From: Macrostomum hystrix
Lineage: Eukaryota > Platyhelminthes > Macrostomidae
Assembly: GCA_950097015.1 (NCBI GenBank)
Contig: CATNEN010000011.1
Location: 3,562,501 to 3,626,500, forward strand
Reading direction: 5' to 3'
DNA: 64,000 nt
Shown: one piece after another, positions 10,756 through 22,700 of the stretch
Position numbering within the stretch: position 1 is the stretch's first letter
How the letters are laid out: the number at the start of each line of letters is the position of its first letter
The notes under the pieces: model-generated
Told to the model about the DNA's origin: nothing
Seen by the model: only the letters and a program-made list of their open reading frames with translations
The model's database searches: none
Translations under genes and position numbers: made by a program

Positions 10756-13700
10756 CTAAGTATCGAGATAAGATGCTCAATTTAAATAACCAAGGAAGTC
10801 AGTTTTAATACTTTTGTGAGTTTTCACCGAAGTTCCGTCAAATGTAAAATCTGCAATGCTTACTGATCGTTCCACCTTGACGATTCGCGAAGCCAAGCTG
10901 ACTTTGCTCTCATACGCATCCTTGTCTTTGCTGCCTTGGCGGCCCAGTATTTGGTCAAGCCTTATTAAAAAATGAGTTTTATGTTATTTCCTTATGCGTT
11001 TTATGCCTGGTATTAACTAGGTAGTTTTTAATTACCTGAGCTGCAAGACTTTGATTCTTGCCAGCATGTCAACGTGTCCAGCAGAGTATTGCTCAATGAC
11101 ATCTTTAACATCATAAGGACGCAGGGCCTCTCGGAACTTTCGTCTGGCCACAAAATACTTCACTTTTCGTATGACCCGTATGGCGTTCTTGTGCATCTCG
11201 GTGAGCTTCATCGGCGTCTCTTCGTCTGTGGTTTCAGAATATAAGCAGTACTTTGACAGTGCATTTTTCGACGAATAAAAGAACGAAGGAATTTAATGAC
11301 AAATGAAGTTACGTTCTGATAAGTCTTCTGAGTGACCCTAAGCGGTTCTTACCATCATCCTTCTGAGAAATGGACGTTAGAGACGGCTGCTGTTCTAGAG
11401 TGCCTCCTGGAGTATCGGCTATGGCGAGAGAGACGTGGCTTCTGTAACGGGGAAGTGTTTAAAACAAAAATTAGGATTTTTTTCAAGTTGAAACATAAAA
11501 ATATGACAAAAACTCGTTTAAAATGTCTCGCATAATGAAACAAAAGTGTCGAGTACATTTTCTATTATGGCTTACAGCGAAAGCTTAGCAGTAAGAAATT
11601 AATGACCTGTTTAAATAACTCCATTAGCGTTTTGCGGTAATGTTTTGCGCCAACTTATTTGCATTAAAGCATCTGCAACTCAGTCAAAAGCTATTTACGA
11701 GCTAGGAGTTATTTGAATCTATGATTACTCAGAAGCCTTCTGTTGCGGTGAAACTAAGTAGTTTACAGTATGTGTACTCAAAATATGAAAATTGTTTATC
11801 TAGATTAAAATTCGGTGCTACAATATAAATTATAATAGTTTTGTTATTTACGAGATTTTGCTTTACATGGAGCTGCAATACATGAATGTACGACTAAAAA
11901 AATGTGCCCGAAAACTTTGATTATTTTACATGTAACTGGGGAAAGATAAATTTGAAATCGCGACAAACTTTCGGCCTCATTATAACCGAAGGCGCAGAAA
12001 AACACTTTTTAATAAGTTCGCAATCGCATTTGACACCCTTACAATAAACTGAAGTGATCACTGAATGCAGCAAATAAGCTAGCGTTGCTGCTGCTTACTG
12101 TCTTTCATAAATAGTCTAGACCAGCTCTAAACTATTGGTTTGTCACATTTCAATAAAAAAGTTTTTCTCAATCGCTCTCTAGCACGCATAAACGAGCTAT
12201 ATATGATTAAATATATATAGTTATAATAAATGCGTAATAAATGTTATAAGGTAAACAGGTAAGGCGCAAGAGTTAATAAATAGACTGTGGCTATTCTAAA
12301 TAATCAAATGCAAGGAAAACTGCTGCTTTACGAACAACTATAAACTGATAGCGAATGAGGAAGGATAACAAATATTTGTAAACATGACTGGACCGGGGAT
12401 GAGCTGCATTCTCCCTCTCTCTGAACTCAAGCAATATCATGGTCGATTTCTTAAATCTAAGATCAACCTCCTGATCACCTAAACGAGGTGGCGAGGTCGG
12501 CAAACTTGCGGATGACGGAACGTTTCCGAGTTTTCGTCAAGTCTCGCCTGCGCTGCATCTCAGCGTCTTCGTCAGCCAGCTGCTGGGCTTCGTCTGTTGA
12601 TGACGCCTCACCGCTGGAGGGCAGGCGAGCAGCCGCCGAGTCACCAGCTGTTGCCTCTGCGGCTGATGAGGGACTGGCGGCGTTTTGTATAATAAAGAAA
12701 TCGAGCTGCAGTTTTCGCTTAATTATGTTTTTCTCTTATTCGGCAGGGTTGGAGGGAGAGTAAAGGACGAAGCAGAACGTGTTTCCTTCATGTTACATTT
12801 GGCACATATATCTATGCTAGGGACCTTAGTAGGCGGGACATCAGTAGATTCTAAACATACCTAAGAAGGTTCACATTAGCCTGTATTGGCTTCATCTAGC
12901 ACGCTTACCAAACTCGCCGAGGTGAATAATCTCGCTTGCGCCATGCTCAGACTTTAACAAGTTACAAAAAGGTGGCACAACACTGCTACGTTATGATCAT
13001 GTTGGGACACTTGATTAGTAGAAACGAGTTAGTAGTCATAAAAGTTTGACCTTCAATGTCAGTAGAATCACTTCTACGCTACATAAACAGCTACTCCAGA
13101 TTGAGATTTATTTATTCGTAGCTAATCGAATCATTTGTTTATTCGAAGAAGTGGATCTTTTGCAAATGAAGGCCCTTACAAGTACGCTGCTACTTCAAAG
13201 ACACATTAATTTTTTCTAGAAGGGATGCTTAACGAAAATCATTTCTAATATCAAACCAAAATTCTGTAGAAATTCACATTCTACACAATAAGTGAATAAA
13301 CAAAATAATCTATTTTTTAGGTTAGTAAATACAAACGAAAGACTTACAGAGATAATGGTCAGTGATAGGATTTACGATATCTTAGGATTTTGGCAAGAGT
13401 CTGATTAAAAAACAAAGCAACTTGTTCCCTCAACTAGAGCCACTGTGAAGCCTTGTTGTGAAGCTCATTCACAAAGTCGTTGTTAAAATAGATAGCACTT
13501 TTATAGCCTGATGTATAATTTGAATAGTAAAATCTCAGCACCTTGAGACGATAATTACAGAATATTCTCAAAACGTTTCAATACAGTCTAGCCCTTACTC
13601 TCTAGTCTACATTACGAACATTCAGATGACAATATTTTTGTACTTTCGGGATCAACGCATCATGCACTTATCCAATTTGATTTGCAGTAGTATTTTATCT

Positions 13701-16700
13701 ATATGTAGAACGATGCAAAAGATTGAAATTGCACAATCTTTACATTACAAGCTGCGCCCATTCATCTTAGTAAAATTATATAAGTTTCGAGCGAACTCAC
13801 TTTCCACCAGACGAAGACGCTGCGCCCGCTTCTGCCACTACAGAGTTCGGGCTGCTAGGATCAAGGTCGGGCATGGCGTTTCTTCGAGACGGCATGTAGC
13901 CGCCTGAGGTACCGCCGGCGTTGCCACCGCTGCCACCGCCCGTGCCGCCACTTCTGTCACAGGATCGCTCGGATTTGTTTCGCTTCATAGTTGGAATGCG
14001 GCCGAATTTGCTGTCAATTGGAGTTTTTGTTGGGCTTAGTGAGGACTCTACGAATCTTTTTAATAAGTTGAAGCAAAAAGTTGTGAATAATGCATATTTT
14101 CTTGAACGCAGGTGTTAAATAAGGTCTTTTAAAGCAATTTTTAATCAAGTTGTACCAAAGCCAGTTCCATATCATTTCTTTTATTAAAATAAGATATTGA
14201 GACATTTCTAACTATGTTTAGATCTACAGCTCGGAAAAATTATTCCAATAAACTTTATCTAGCTATTAGAATAAAAATTAATCCGGATATTGTGAAATTT
14301 AGTGAAATTTTAGACAGCAAACAATAGTGCGGCTAAGATCTTGTTTTACAGGAAAGTAGAAAGCTGAACTGACAAATCAAGTTTCAAAATTTGAAAGCAC
14401 TAAATAAATGTGACCAATAGAGTCAGTACCATTTCCGCCATTCATTTCTAGTACTCGTACTTGTCAGTCCGTTGACCCATTAGTTTTTTAATGATGGTGC
14501 AATAACACAATAAAAAACCATTTGTGATGATTTTTAGCTATTTATTTCCCGTGACAGGATAAAATTTTCCCGTGAAAAAGATAACGCTAAGTTCTCTGGT
14601 TAGAGCACTATCAAAATTAGGGCAACGTTTGCAGTGCTCTAATTGAGCTACCTTCGCCAGGCGTGACCCGGACTGGCTTGTTCGCTACTAGCCAGGTGTG
14701 GAAATGGAGGTCTGAAAGATTCGATTATTGGTAGAAGTGCTTTTAAACACACAAAACTAATTGTCTCACAAGAGGCAACTGGCACACTCTACTGCTGTCT
14801 CTAACTGCTGCAAAACAATCCCATTAAAATAGGCATTGTACGGCTTCAAAATAATTTCTTAGAATTCAAAGCTAAATTCGTGAGTAGAAGCTTTAAGCAT
14901 TGTGGTTGCAAACGATTAATGAATTAGTGTCGGTCGAAAGCTGTAGAGTTTTTCATACATTAGTAAAATTTTTGTCAAAATGATTTCATAAATATATATT
15001 TATTTTATCTAGGCTCTTTTTAAACAAGCTCGTAATTTTGTAAAATTCAAGCGAACCAAAAAGTTTAATCAGTCCAGTAAAATGACATGCTCACCCAAAA
15101 AAGATTACGAGCAAAGTAAAAGAAGATTACAGTCTAAGCATTAAGCAAGTAAAAAATAGTTCCAGCTGCCATACCTAAATGATTCACGGTCTAAGCTGAA
15201 GTTAAGAAAACCCAGTAAAGATGCCAACAAACAAAGAACATGTAAAACTGGAAGATAAAATGCAAAAATAAATATAGAAAGCTTCGAAGCGAACAAAAAT
15301 GGAAAGGAAAATACATGACGCAATGCAAGTATTAAAATGGGTGGACCAGAAAGCTCTCTGAGCGGATTTGACGCACGTGTACACGATGCCCAGTTACTGA
15401 TACCTCATTGTTGGACATACCGTCTAAAGCTTGAAGTGCTCTCTTGATAGAAGCTTGCTCAATTGTGCAGATCATTTTTAATGATGCCAAGGAAGATGTT
15501 GGCGAGCGGGAGAATGGAGTGGTTGCGTGAATTCACTTTGTCTTTAAAATGTACAGTAAATATAAAAACATGTACATGAAGACTTTTACGGTTGTAATTC
15601 GGTGCATGCTAATAATAAGATATGTTTTGCATTAGAGAAATGCGACTCTTAAAACTCGATGAAGATTCCTTCTTAGTGATGAATATATCATAAATAAACA
15701 GCTATAAATAAAACAACAACTTAATAGGCAGATAGTTGGAAATTAAAACGAAGGTTGTACACGTAAGCTGGCGACAGTAAAGACTATAGGTCTATAACTC
15801 ATACTTTCGCTACGAAACTAAAATTATTATATTCACTACTACAAGTAGCATTAAATTAGGCATTAGAAAATGAAATCATCGCTTACGTGCTGGGTGATCT
15901 CATTGGTCGCATGTGCGGCTTCCAGGTGGCCACCGAGGTGCTCGATGGGTCGGCGGCGTAGCAGCGCCACAGCGATTGAATCAACGTCGCGGCCGGCACG
16001 CGCCGCCTGATGAGGTGTTTCTGACGCTGATGCTGCTGAACTTTTAGGGCGAAACCAGAGCCGAGAATGCCCTGAAATTATATTGAACATTGAAACAGAG
16101 TCACATCAGATAATCAGAAAATACCAGCTATAAGTGCTTCTAGTCTAGAAGAAAATTAGATAAATGCATGCACTAAAATACTGGTGCACAACAACCAAAA
16201 ATGCTAGCGAATAGAGGCTATAAAATAAATGATAACTGACACTGAGTGTCGTGAGGGAGTTACATGAAACTGAACTCATATATTTGACAATAGAAGGACC
16301 ATTTTAAATATACATGGGAGATATTTTAAATAACCTCATCATCTTAATTTTTTCTATGTCGGACTACTTTTAAAGCTAGTTCATCGTAATGGACGGAACA
16401 TTTTAACTCATAAGGTGGACTTTCACGAAAAATCGGTTTATTCGGCTTTGGAACTATCGCAAAGTAGGCAGTGGGTATTGGAAAACCCCTGAGCTATTTT
16501 TAAGGGGTAATTAGTGTGGTCCTTTTACTGTTAACCGTTTATAATCTCTCCCATGTCTAATCTTTCCTGTGTGGAATCTCTCCCGTATCTAATCTGTCCC
16601 GTGTCTAATATCTCCCGTGTCTAATATCTCCCGTGTCTAACATCTCCCGTGTCTAATATCTCCCGTGTCTAATATGTCCCGTGTCTAATCTCTCCCGTGT

Positions 16701-19700
16701 CTAATATCTCCCGTGTCTAATATGTACCGTGTCTAATCTCTCCCGTGTCGAATCTCTCCCGTGTCTAATCTCTCCCGTGTCGAATTTCTCCCGTGTCGAA
16801 TCTCTCCCGTGTCGAATCTCTCCCGTGAAGAATCTCTCCCGTGTAGAATCTCTCCCGTGTAGAATCTCTCCCGTGTAGAATCTCTCCCGTGTCGAATCTC
16901 TCCCGTGAAGAATCTCTCCCGTGAAGAATCTCTCCCGTGTAGAATCTCTCCCGTGTCGAATCTCTCCCGTGAAGAATCTCTCCCGTGTCTAATATGTCCC
17001 GTGTCTAATCTCTCCCGTGTCGAATCTCTCCCGTGAAGAATCTCTCCCGTGTAGAATCTCTCCCGTGTAGAATCTCTCCCGTGTAGAATCTCTCCCGTGT
17101 AGAATCTCTCCCGTGAAGAATCTCTCCCGTGTAGAATCTCTCCCGTGTAGAATCTCTCCCGTGTAGAATCTCTCCCGTGTAGAATCTCTCCCGTGTAGAA
17201 TCTCTCCCGTGTAGAATCTCTCCCGTGTAGAATCTCTCCCGTGAAGAATCTCTCCCGTGTAGAATCTCTCCCGTGTCGAATCTCTCCCGTGAAGAATCTC
17301 TCCCGTGTAGAATCTCTCCCGTGTAGAATCTCTCCCGTGTAGAATCTCTCCCGTGTCGAATCTCTCCCGTGAAGAATCTCTCCCGTGTCTAATCTCTCCC
17401 GTGTCGAATTTCTCCCGTGTAGAATCTCTCCCGTGTAGAATCTCTCCCGTGTAGAATCTCTCCCGTGTCTGCTAAGAAAATCCAAATTTATCAGTGCTGA
17501 TAAAAAAGGAGAAATTGAAGAACGCAAAGACAACAAGCTGGTGAGCAGACTAGTGACAGCGGTACTGAGTAGGCAGGCTGCGATCCATAGCATGAGCTGC
17601 TTACAGCAGGCAGGGCAAAGAACGATATGCCGGCAATGGAACAGAAAGAGGCAACAATTTTTCCGCTCCAAGTTTTCGGGGTCACGTCGCCATAGCCCAC
17701 TGTACACAGGGTGATCTGCAAACGGGGGTGTTTTTTTAGTTTTTTTTGTTTTTTTTCGGCTCTCATTGCAACCTAAATTGCGGGATTTCAGTTTGTCAAT
17801 AGAAGCCCTGTGTTTATCAATTTAACATAAAATCTTCATAAAAAACGACACCCTTGGTTGGCAGAACTGACACCCTGTGCTGGCACAGTTGGGCTATGGC
17901 TGTTAGTAAAGTTCAGCACTTTCTTATGAAAACTTGCGCTTAGCGATCCGTAATTATTGTACTTTTACGACTGTACAGTAAGTTATCACAGTAAGGGGCA
18001 TAAGCGTCAAACATAAAGAATAATCAATTTAGAAAAAAATTGTCAGAAAGACTAGACAGAGTATGGCAGGGTATTTGATTAAACTCCCTCTCAATTGTCG
18101 AACAGTTCCTTTTTTCGCTCCCCAAAGACCCACTTCCTTTCCAACTCACTCCGTTCTCAACTCACCCATTCTTCAACTCACTCCGTTCTCAACTCATTCC
18201 ATTCTTAACTCACTGCCTTCGAAACTTACTCCATTCTCAACTCACTCCATTCTCAACTCACTCCCTTGACAACTCACTCCGTTCTCAACTCACTCCGTTC
18301 TCAACTCACTCCATTCTCAACTCACTCCATTCTCTACTCACTCCCTTGACAACTCACTCCATTCTCAACTCACTCCATTCTCAACTCACTCCATTCTCTA
18401 CTCACTCCCTTGACAACTCACTCCATTCTCAACTCACTCCGTTCTCAACTCACTCCATTCTCAACTCACTCCATTCTTCAACTCACTCCGTTCTCAACTC
18501 ATTCCATTCTCAACTCACTCCATTCTCAACTGACTCCATTCTCAACTCACTCCATTCTCAACTCACTCCCTTGACAACTCACTCCATTCTCAACTCACTC
18601 CGTTCTCAACTCAATCCATTCTCAACTCACTCCCTTGACAACTCACTCCATTCTCAACTCACTCCGTTCTCAACTCAATCCATTCTCAACTCACTCCTAT
18701 TACCATTTCAAGTCATTATTTTTTCGAGTCATTCAATTTACATTAGAAGCTATTGTAAAGATGCGCCATTAGGTATTACCACTTTAGTTTTTCTATTCTA
18801 GGTCACACAAAAGTTTCGTAGAATTTAAAAGGAAGCAGGTAAAAAAACAAAAGCCTATATTAATTAGTTTCTTTTATTTATAGCATCTACTACGAGAGTA
18901 CAAAGGCAAGGATTGATAGCATAGCAACATTCAGCTCACATACTATAAGTGCAAGCTATGAGGATAAGTACGCATTGTTTAAAGTGCATTTCTACACGAA
19001 ATTTTGTTATTCTCTAGTCAAAACTTTCCTGTTAAACTCGAGACGACAGTTAAGAAACAAAGTTTCAGAAGTATTCGTAGGAACCGGTTCTCGTTTAATA
19101 TTTCCGCAAACTAATTTTTTCCAGTTAGTTTACCGTGAAACTTTGTCTCTAAAAACTGTCAAATGAGACCTCCTGGCTTCGTCCTGAGACAACTCACCGG
19201 CGGCAAGGCATAGAAGCTAATAATAGTGAGACAAGCGGCTGAGCAAGCCAGTTTGCCAAGGTAGGAAATTGGTACGGTCTGGCCATAGCCCACTGTACAC
19301 AGGGTGGTCTGCCAACACGGATGGTGTCACGTTAGCCAAATTTTTTACAAAATATTTCTCTACGAATGATCCATTTGCAACAGACTACTTACGGTAGTGG
19401 CATGAACATGTAAGTAATAAAATAATTCGATTTAAAATGCGATTTGCGTGACTGGTAATTGATGCCGCTTTCTATAGCATGTTAATTGACTTGCACTTTT
19501 AATAATTTATTACCCTACCTTGAACAGCAAGAATCAAAAGTTAAATTCAATGCCAGTCACGATCCTAGCTGCCTCAATTATTGATGTTAACCTTTTGTAT
19601 CTAGCCGTAGATTGAGCCAGTGTTGAAAGTTTCTGAGAGCACTGAGCCAAGTGTGCAGCAGAAAGTACAGCCGCATCTATTGCATGGTGAATCGGAAGGC

Positions 19701-22700
19701 TGCTTACAACTGTTCAGTCCATGGACTGTGGGCACGCGAAACCCACCTTCAATCACCCCAGCTGGTACCCATTTAACAGCTGGGTGAACTGAAGCAATGC
19801 AGAGTAAAGTGTCTTGCTAAAGTACACTAATTGTTACATTGGAGTCGGGAATCGAACCCCCGACCTTTTAGGTCGTGAGTCTGAAGCTCTAACCACTTGG
19901 CTTGGCTCTAAGCCCATATAACCCTTAGCAAAAACGCATTTACATCAGGAAACGGGCTTGTTATTCAATTAGTTTTACTTTGTAAAACCATTTTTAATTA
20001 GTTACTAATGTGCTCCGACTGAAAAGTAGAAACAGACGCTTGACAGGATTTTTACGCAATTTGTATCGACATGTCCATCAACCGACTGTCATTGTCGTCA
20101 GACATTGTTACGAATACGAGTATTATGCGAATAAATCAAGTTTAAATTATTTATTATAATATTCTATTATTATTTTCAATTTCAATTCTGCTCAATATAA
20201 AAAATAGTACTCACCACACCCCACCAGAGAGCATCCGCATAGTTACTAATCTGAGTGTCCTGCTCGTCCTTCTCGATCAGGTACATGACGAATGAGCTGA
20301 ATATCAGGCCGAGAAATCCGATGTACACTGTGGTAAATAGCTCCTGAGGATTTCGAGGAAATATAAAAATCTGCGTATCTAATTTTACTTTTTTCCTACT
20401 TTTCAGTGTGGAGCATAGATTCCCATGGTTGATATTGATTACATTTAGTCATATCAGTTTATGTCATAAGCGACAGATGGCTTCGTTGAAAAATGGTTCA
20501 AGCCTCGATCTAAAAAGCATTCATTGACTAAAATAACAACTCATGTGCTCATCTGTCTAAAGTTTTAAGCTTTCTATCTCAAACCTTCTCTCTGCAGATC
20601 ACTTTCAACTTTTCATGCTTCGAAGGCTCTTGAGCATGGGGGTGCTCGGGTGAGATCTCTCGGCGTTTCTAGTCGACTGGATTGACCAGTGGCTGATTTC
20701 AGCCATTTTCGTTCGATTGCTTGACTCTATATTCTAGAGTATTAAGTTGACACCAAACAAACCTCGAATTTTTTTCTAAAAAAGCCTAGTTTTAGGTGAC
20801 ATATTACGTTATTGAAAGCAAATCAACTGAAGTCGGTGAGCAAAAGTGCATACTACCGACCTGTCTGTGCGCCCACACAACAGACGCCAGAAGCTTCCAG
20901 CTGCCGCCCCGCCGGTCCATGCGAATCATGCGCAGGATCTGGAAGAAGCGAAGGCCGCGTAGCGCCGAAGCTGCAAACACCTGCCGGTCACTGCCCAGGG
21001 CCAGCACAATCACCGAGGCTGTGATTACGATCAGGTCTGGAAGGAGTGTCAGACAGGCATGGAGGATTAGAAACAATTAATTCTCGATTAACGCAGCTTG
21101 CTTATATTCAAAGGCCTCCTAAAGTCCCTCTGCTCCGATAAGTTTCTAAGAAGCGACTTTTTGGATCGATAAAAATAAATTATTTTAATTTTAATTTTAA
21201 TTGCCAGAAGGCCGTACACACTGACGCATCATTCGTTGACATTACGGTCAACCCTGTAGCCATAATAATAATAATAATTGCAGGAGGACTGCGGACAATG
21301 ACACATCGTTTGGTGACACTAGACCCGACGCCAGCGAGGAGACAATTCTGCCCATTTCGCTGACTCCTGAGCACACACGCACACAGATACTGTACGCAGG
21401 CACTAGCTCACACAGGTGTACATCTGCCCTGAATTTCTCATCGTCAGGCAGCGTACACTTCACACTGCATTGGAGGCGTAAATTGCACCCCAAATAAACG
21501 TGAACTCGCCGCTGAATCTAGCTCAGGGACATTGGTGCGGGAGGCAAACGCGTTAGCCACTCTGCCACCGACCACCTGAAGGCTTTAAACCGCCGTGTCG
21601 CTTCTCAGCGTCAGCCACCACCGTTTTAGTACTAAATGAACTTTGGTACAGCTTTTTATCTAGACGCCATTTTGTCAATTCGAACTTTTGAGAAAATTTC
21701 CTTTCCAAGAATGTGCGGAGTGCAGATGTGCTGTCGGTATGGTCTCAGCTGGAAGCCGAAAATTGGTTTTCCCGATTCAATGGCTTGATAAAAGAATCCT
21801 AAAAGTGGGAAAAATGAAAAATGATTACAGCCAGTCATTGACAAATGAAGACACTAGGGCAAGCTTCTCAAATCCCATGAAGAATTTTCCTTTACCCCTT
21901 ACCCAACTTTTTTCCCTACTCAGTCCCAAAAATGTATTATTTCTTATTTTATTTCGAAGCTGCCAAATAGGGAGGCAACATGCAGCACAGGCCACAGGCT
22001 GTGATAAGCTACACCCACCACTGACGCGAGAACGACTGGACAAGCGAGAACACTGTAATCTGACACCCATCAAGATAGAGAAAGAGAGAGAGGGAGACAG
22101 TGAAAGTTCCGACACCTCCTATATCCCCATCGCGCCCCCTAAGGCTCTCCTTCCCCCTCTCATCATCTCGCTGCCTTTCGTTCGGAGCCACGCAGGGGAT
22201 CTGGGTGGGAGTTGGTCGGGGCAGAACATCTTCAAACATCTCTGCATGGGCACTTGGCCTGTGCGAGAGGGGGCACTTCGGGGTTGACAGGTCCTGCAGC
22301 AGGGAGAGACGATAGCGATGCAGGGGATGGGAGGCTGGTTTCTGTGGGATGCAGCTGGCTAGCTCTCTGGGGACGGTTTGGTCTGGAGGTCTTCTTTGCG
22401 GCCTCATCTTTGAGGCCTCATTGCTCAGACTCACAAGCGGAGGACGGCTGGGCGGGACAGACACCAAGCAGTCTGTTGCTAAGGGTTGGTGGAAGCCTTT
22501 GCGACATCTGATGAGAAAATTTGCTGCCTTTTTGTGTGGGATTCTTCTGCTAGCCCTCTGTTCTTTTAGTTTTTCTTCTATGCTTTTTTCAGTGAGGCAC
22601 CTCATTTGGTTTGACACTGGCATTCTTTATAGACCACACCCGATAGCGCCTGAAATATCACCAATGTGTTGACCGAGGGGTTTTTCGCAGTCAAAAGCGT

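Noticed and set aside
16733-17707. 324-codon minus ORF overlapping pore exon A
   Set aside because: It reads exon A out of frame and continues into the 16-bp array A1; it is not the channel frame.
22009-22623. 204-codon minus ORF in KCNQ intron 4
   Set aside because: Longest non-repetitive ATG frame, but biased composition, overlapping open frames on both strands and no recognisable domain. Not reported as a gene.
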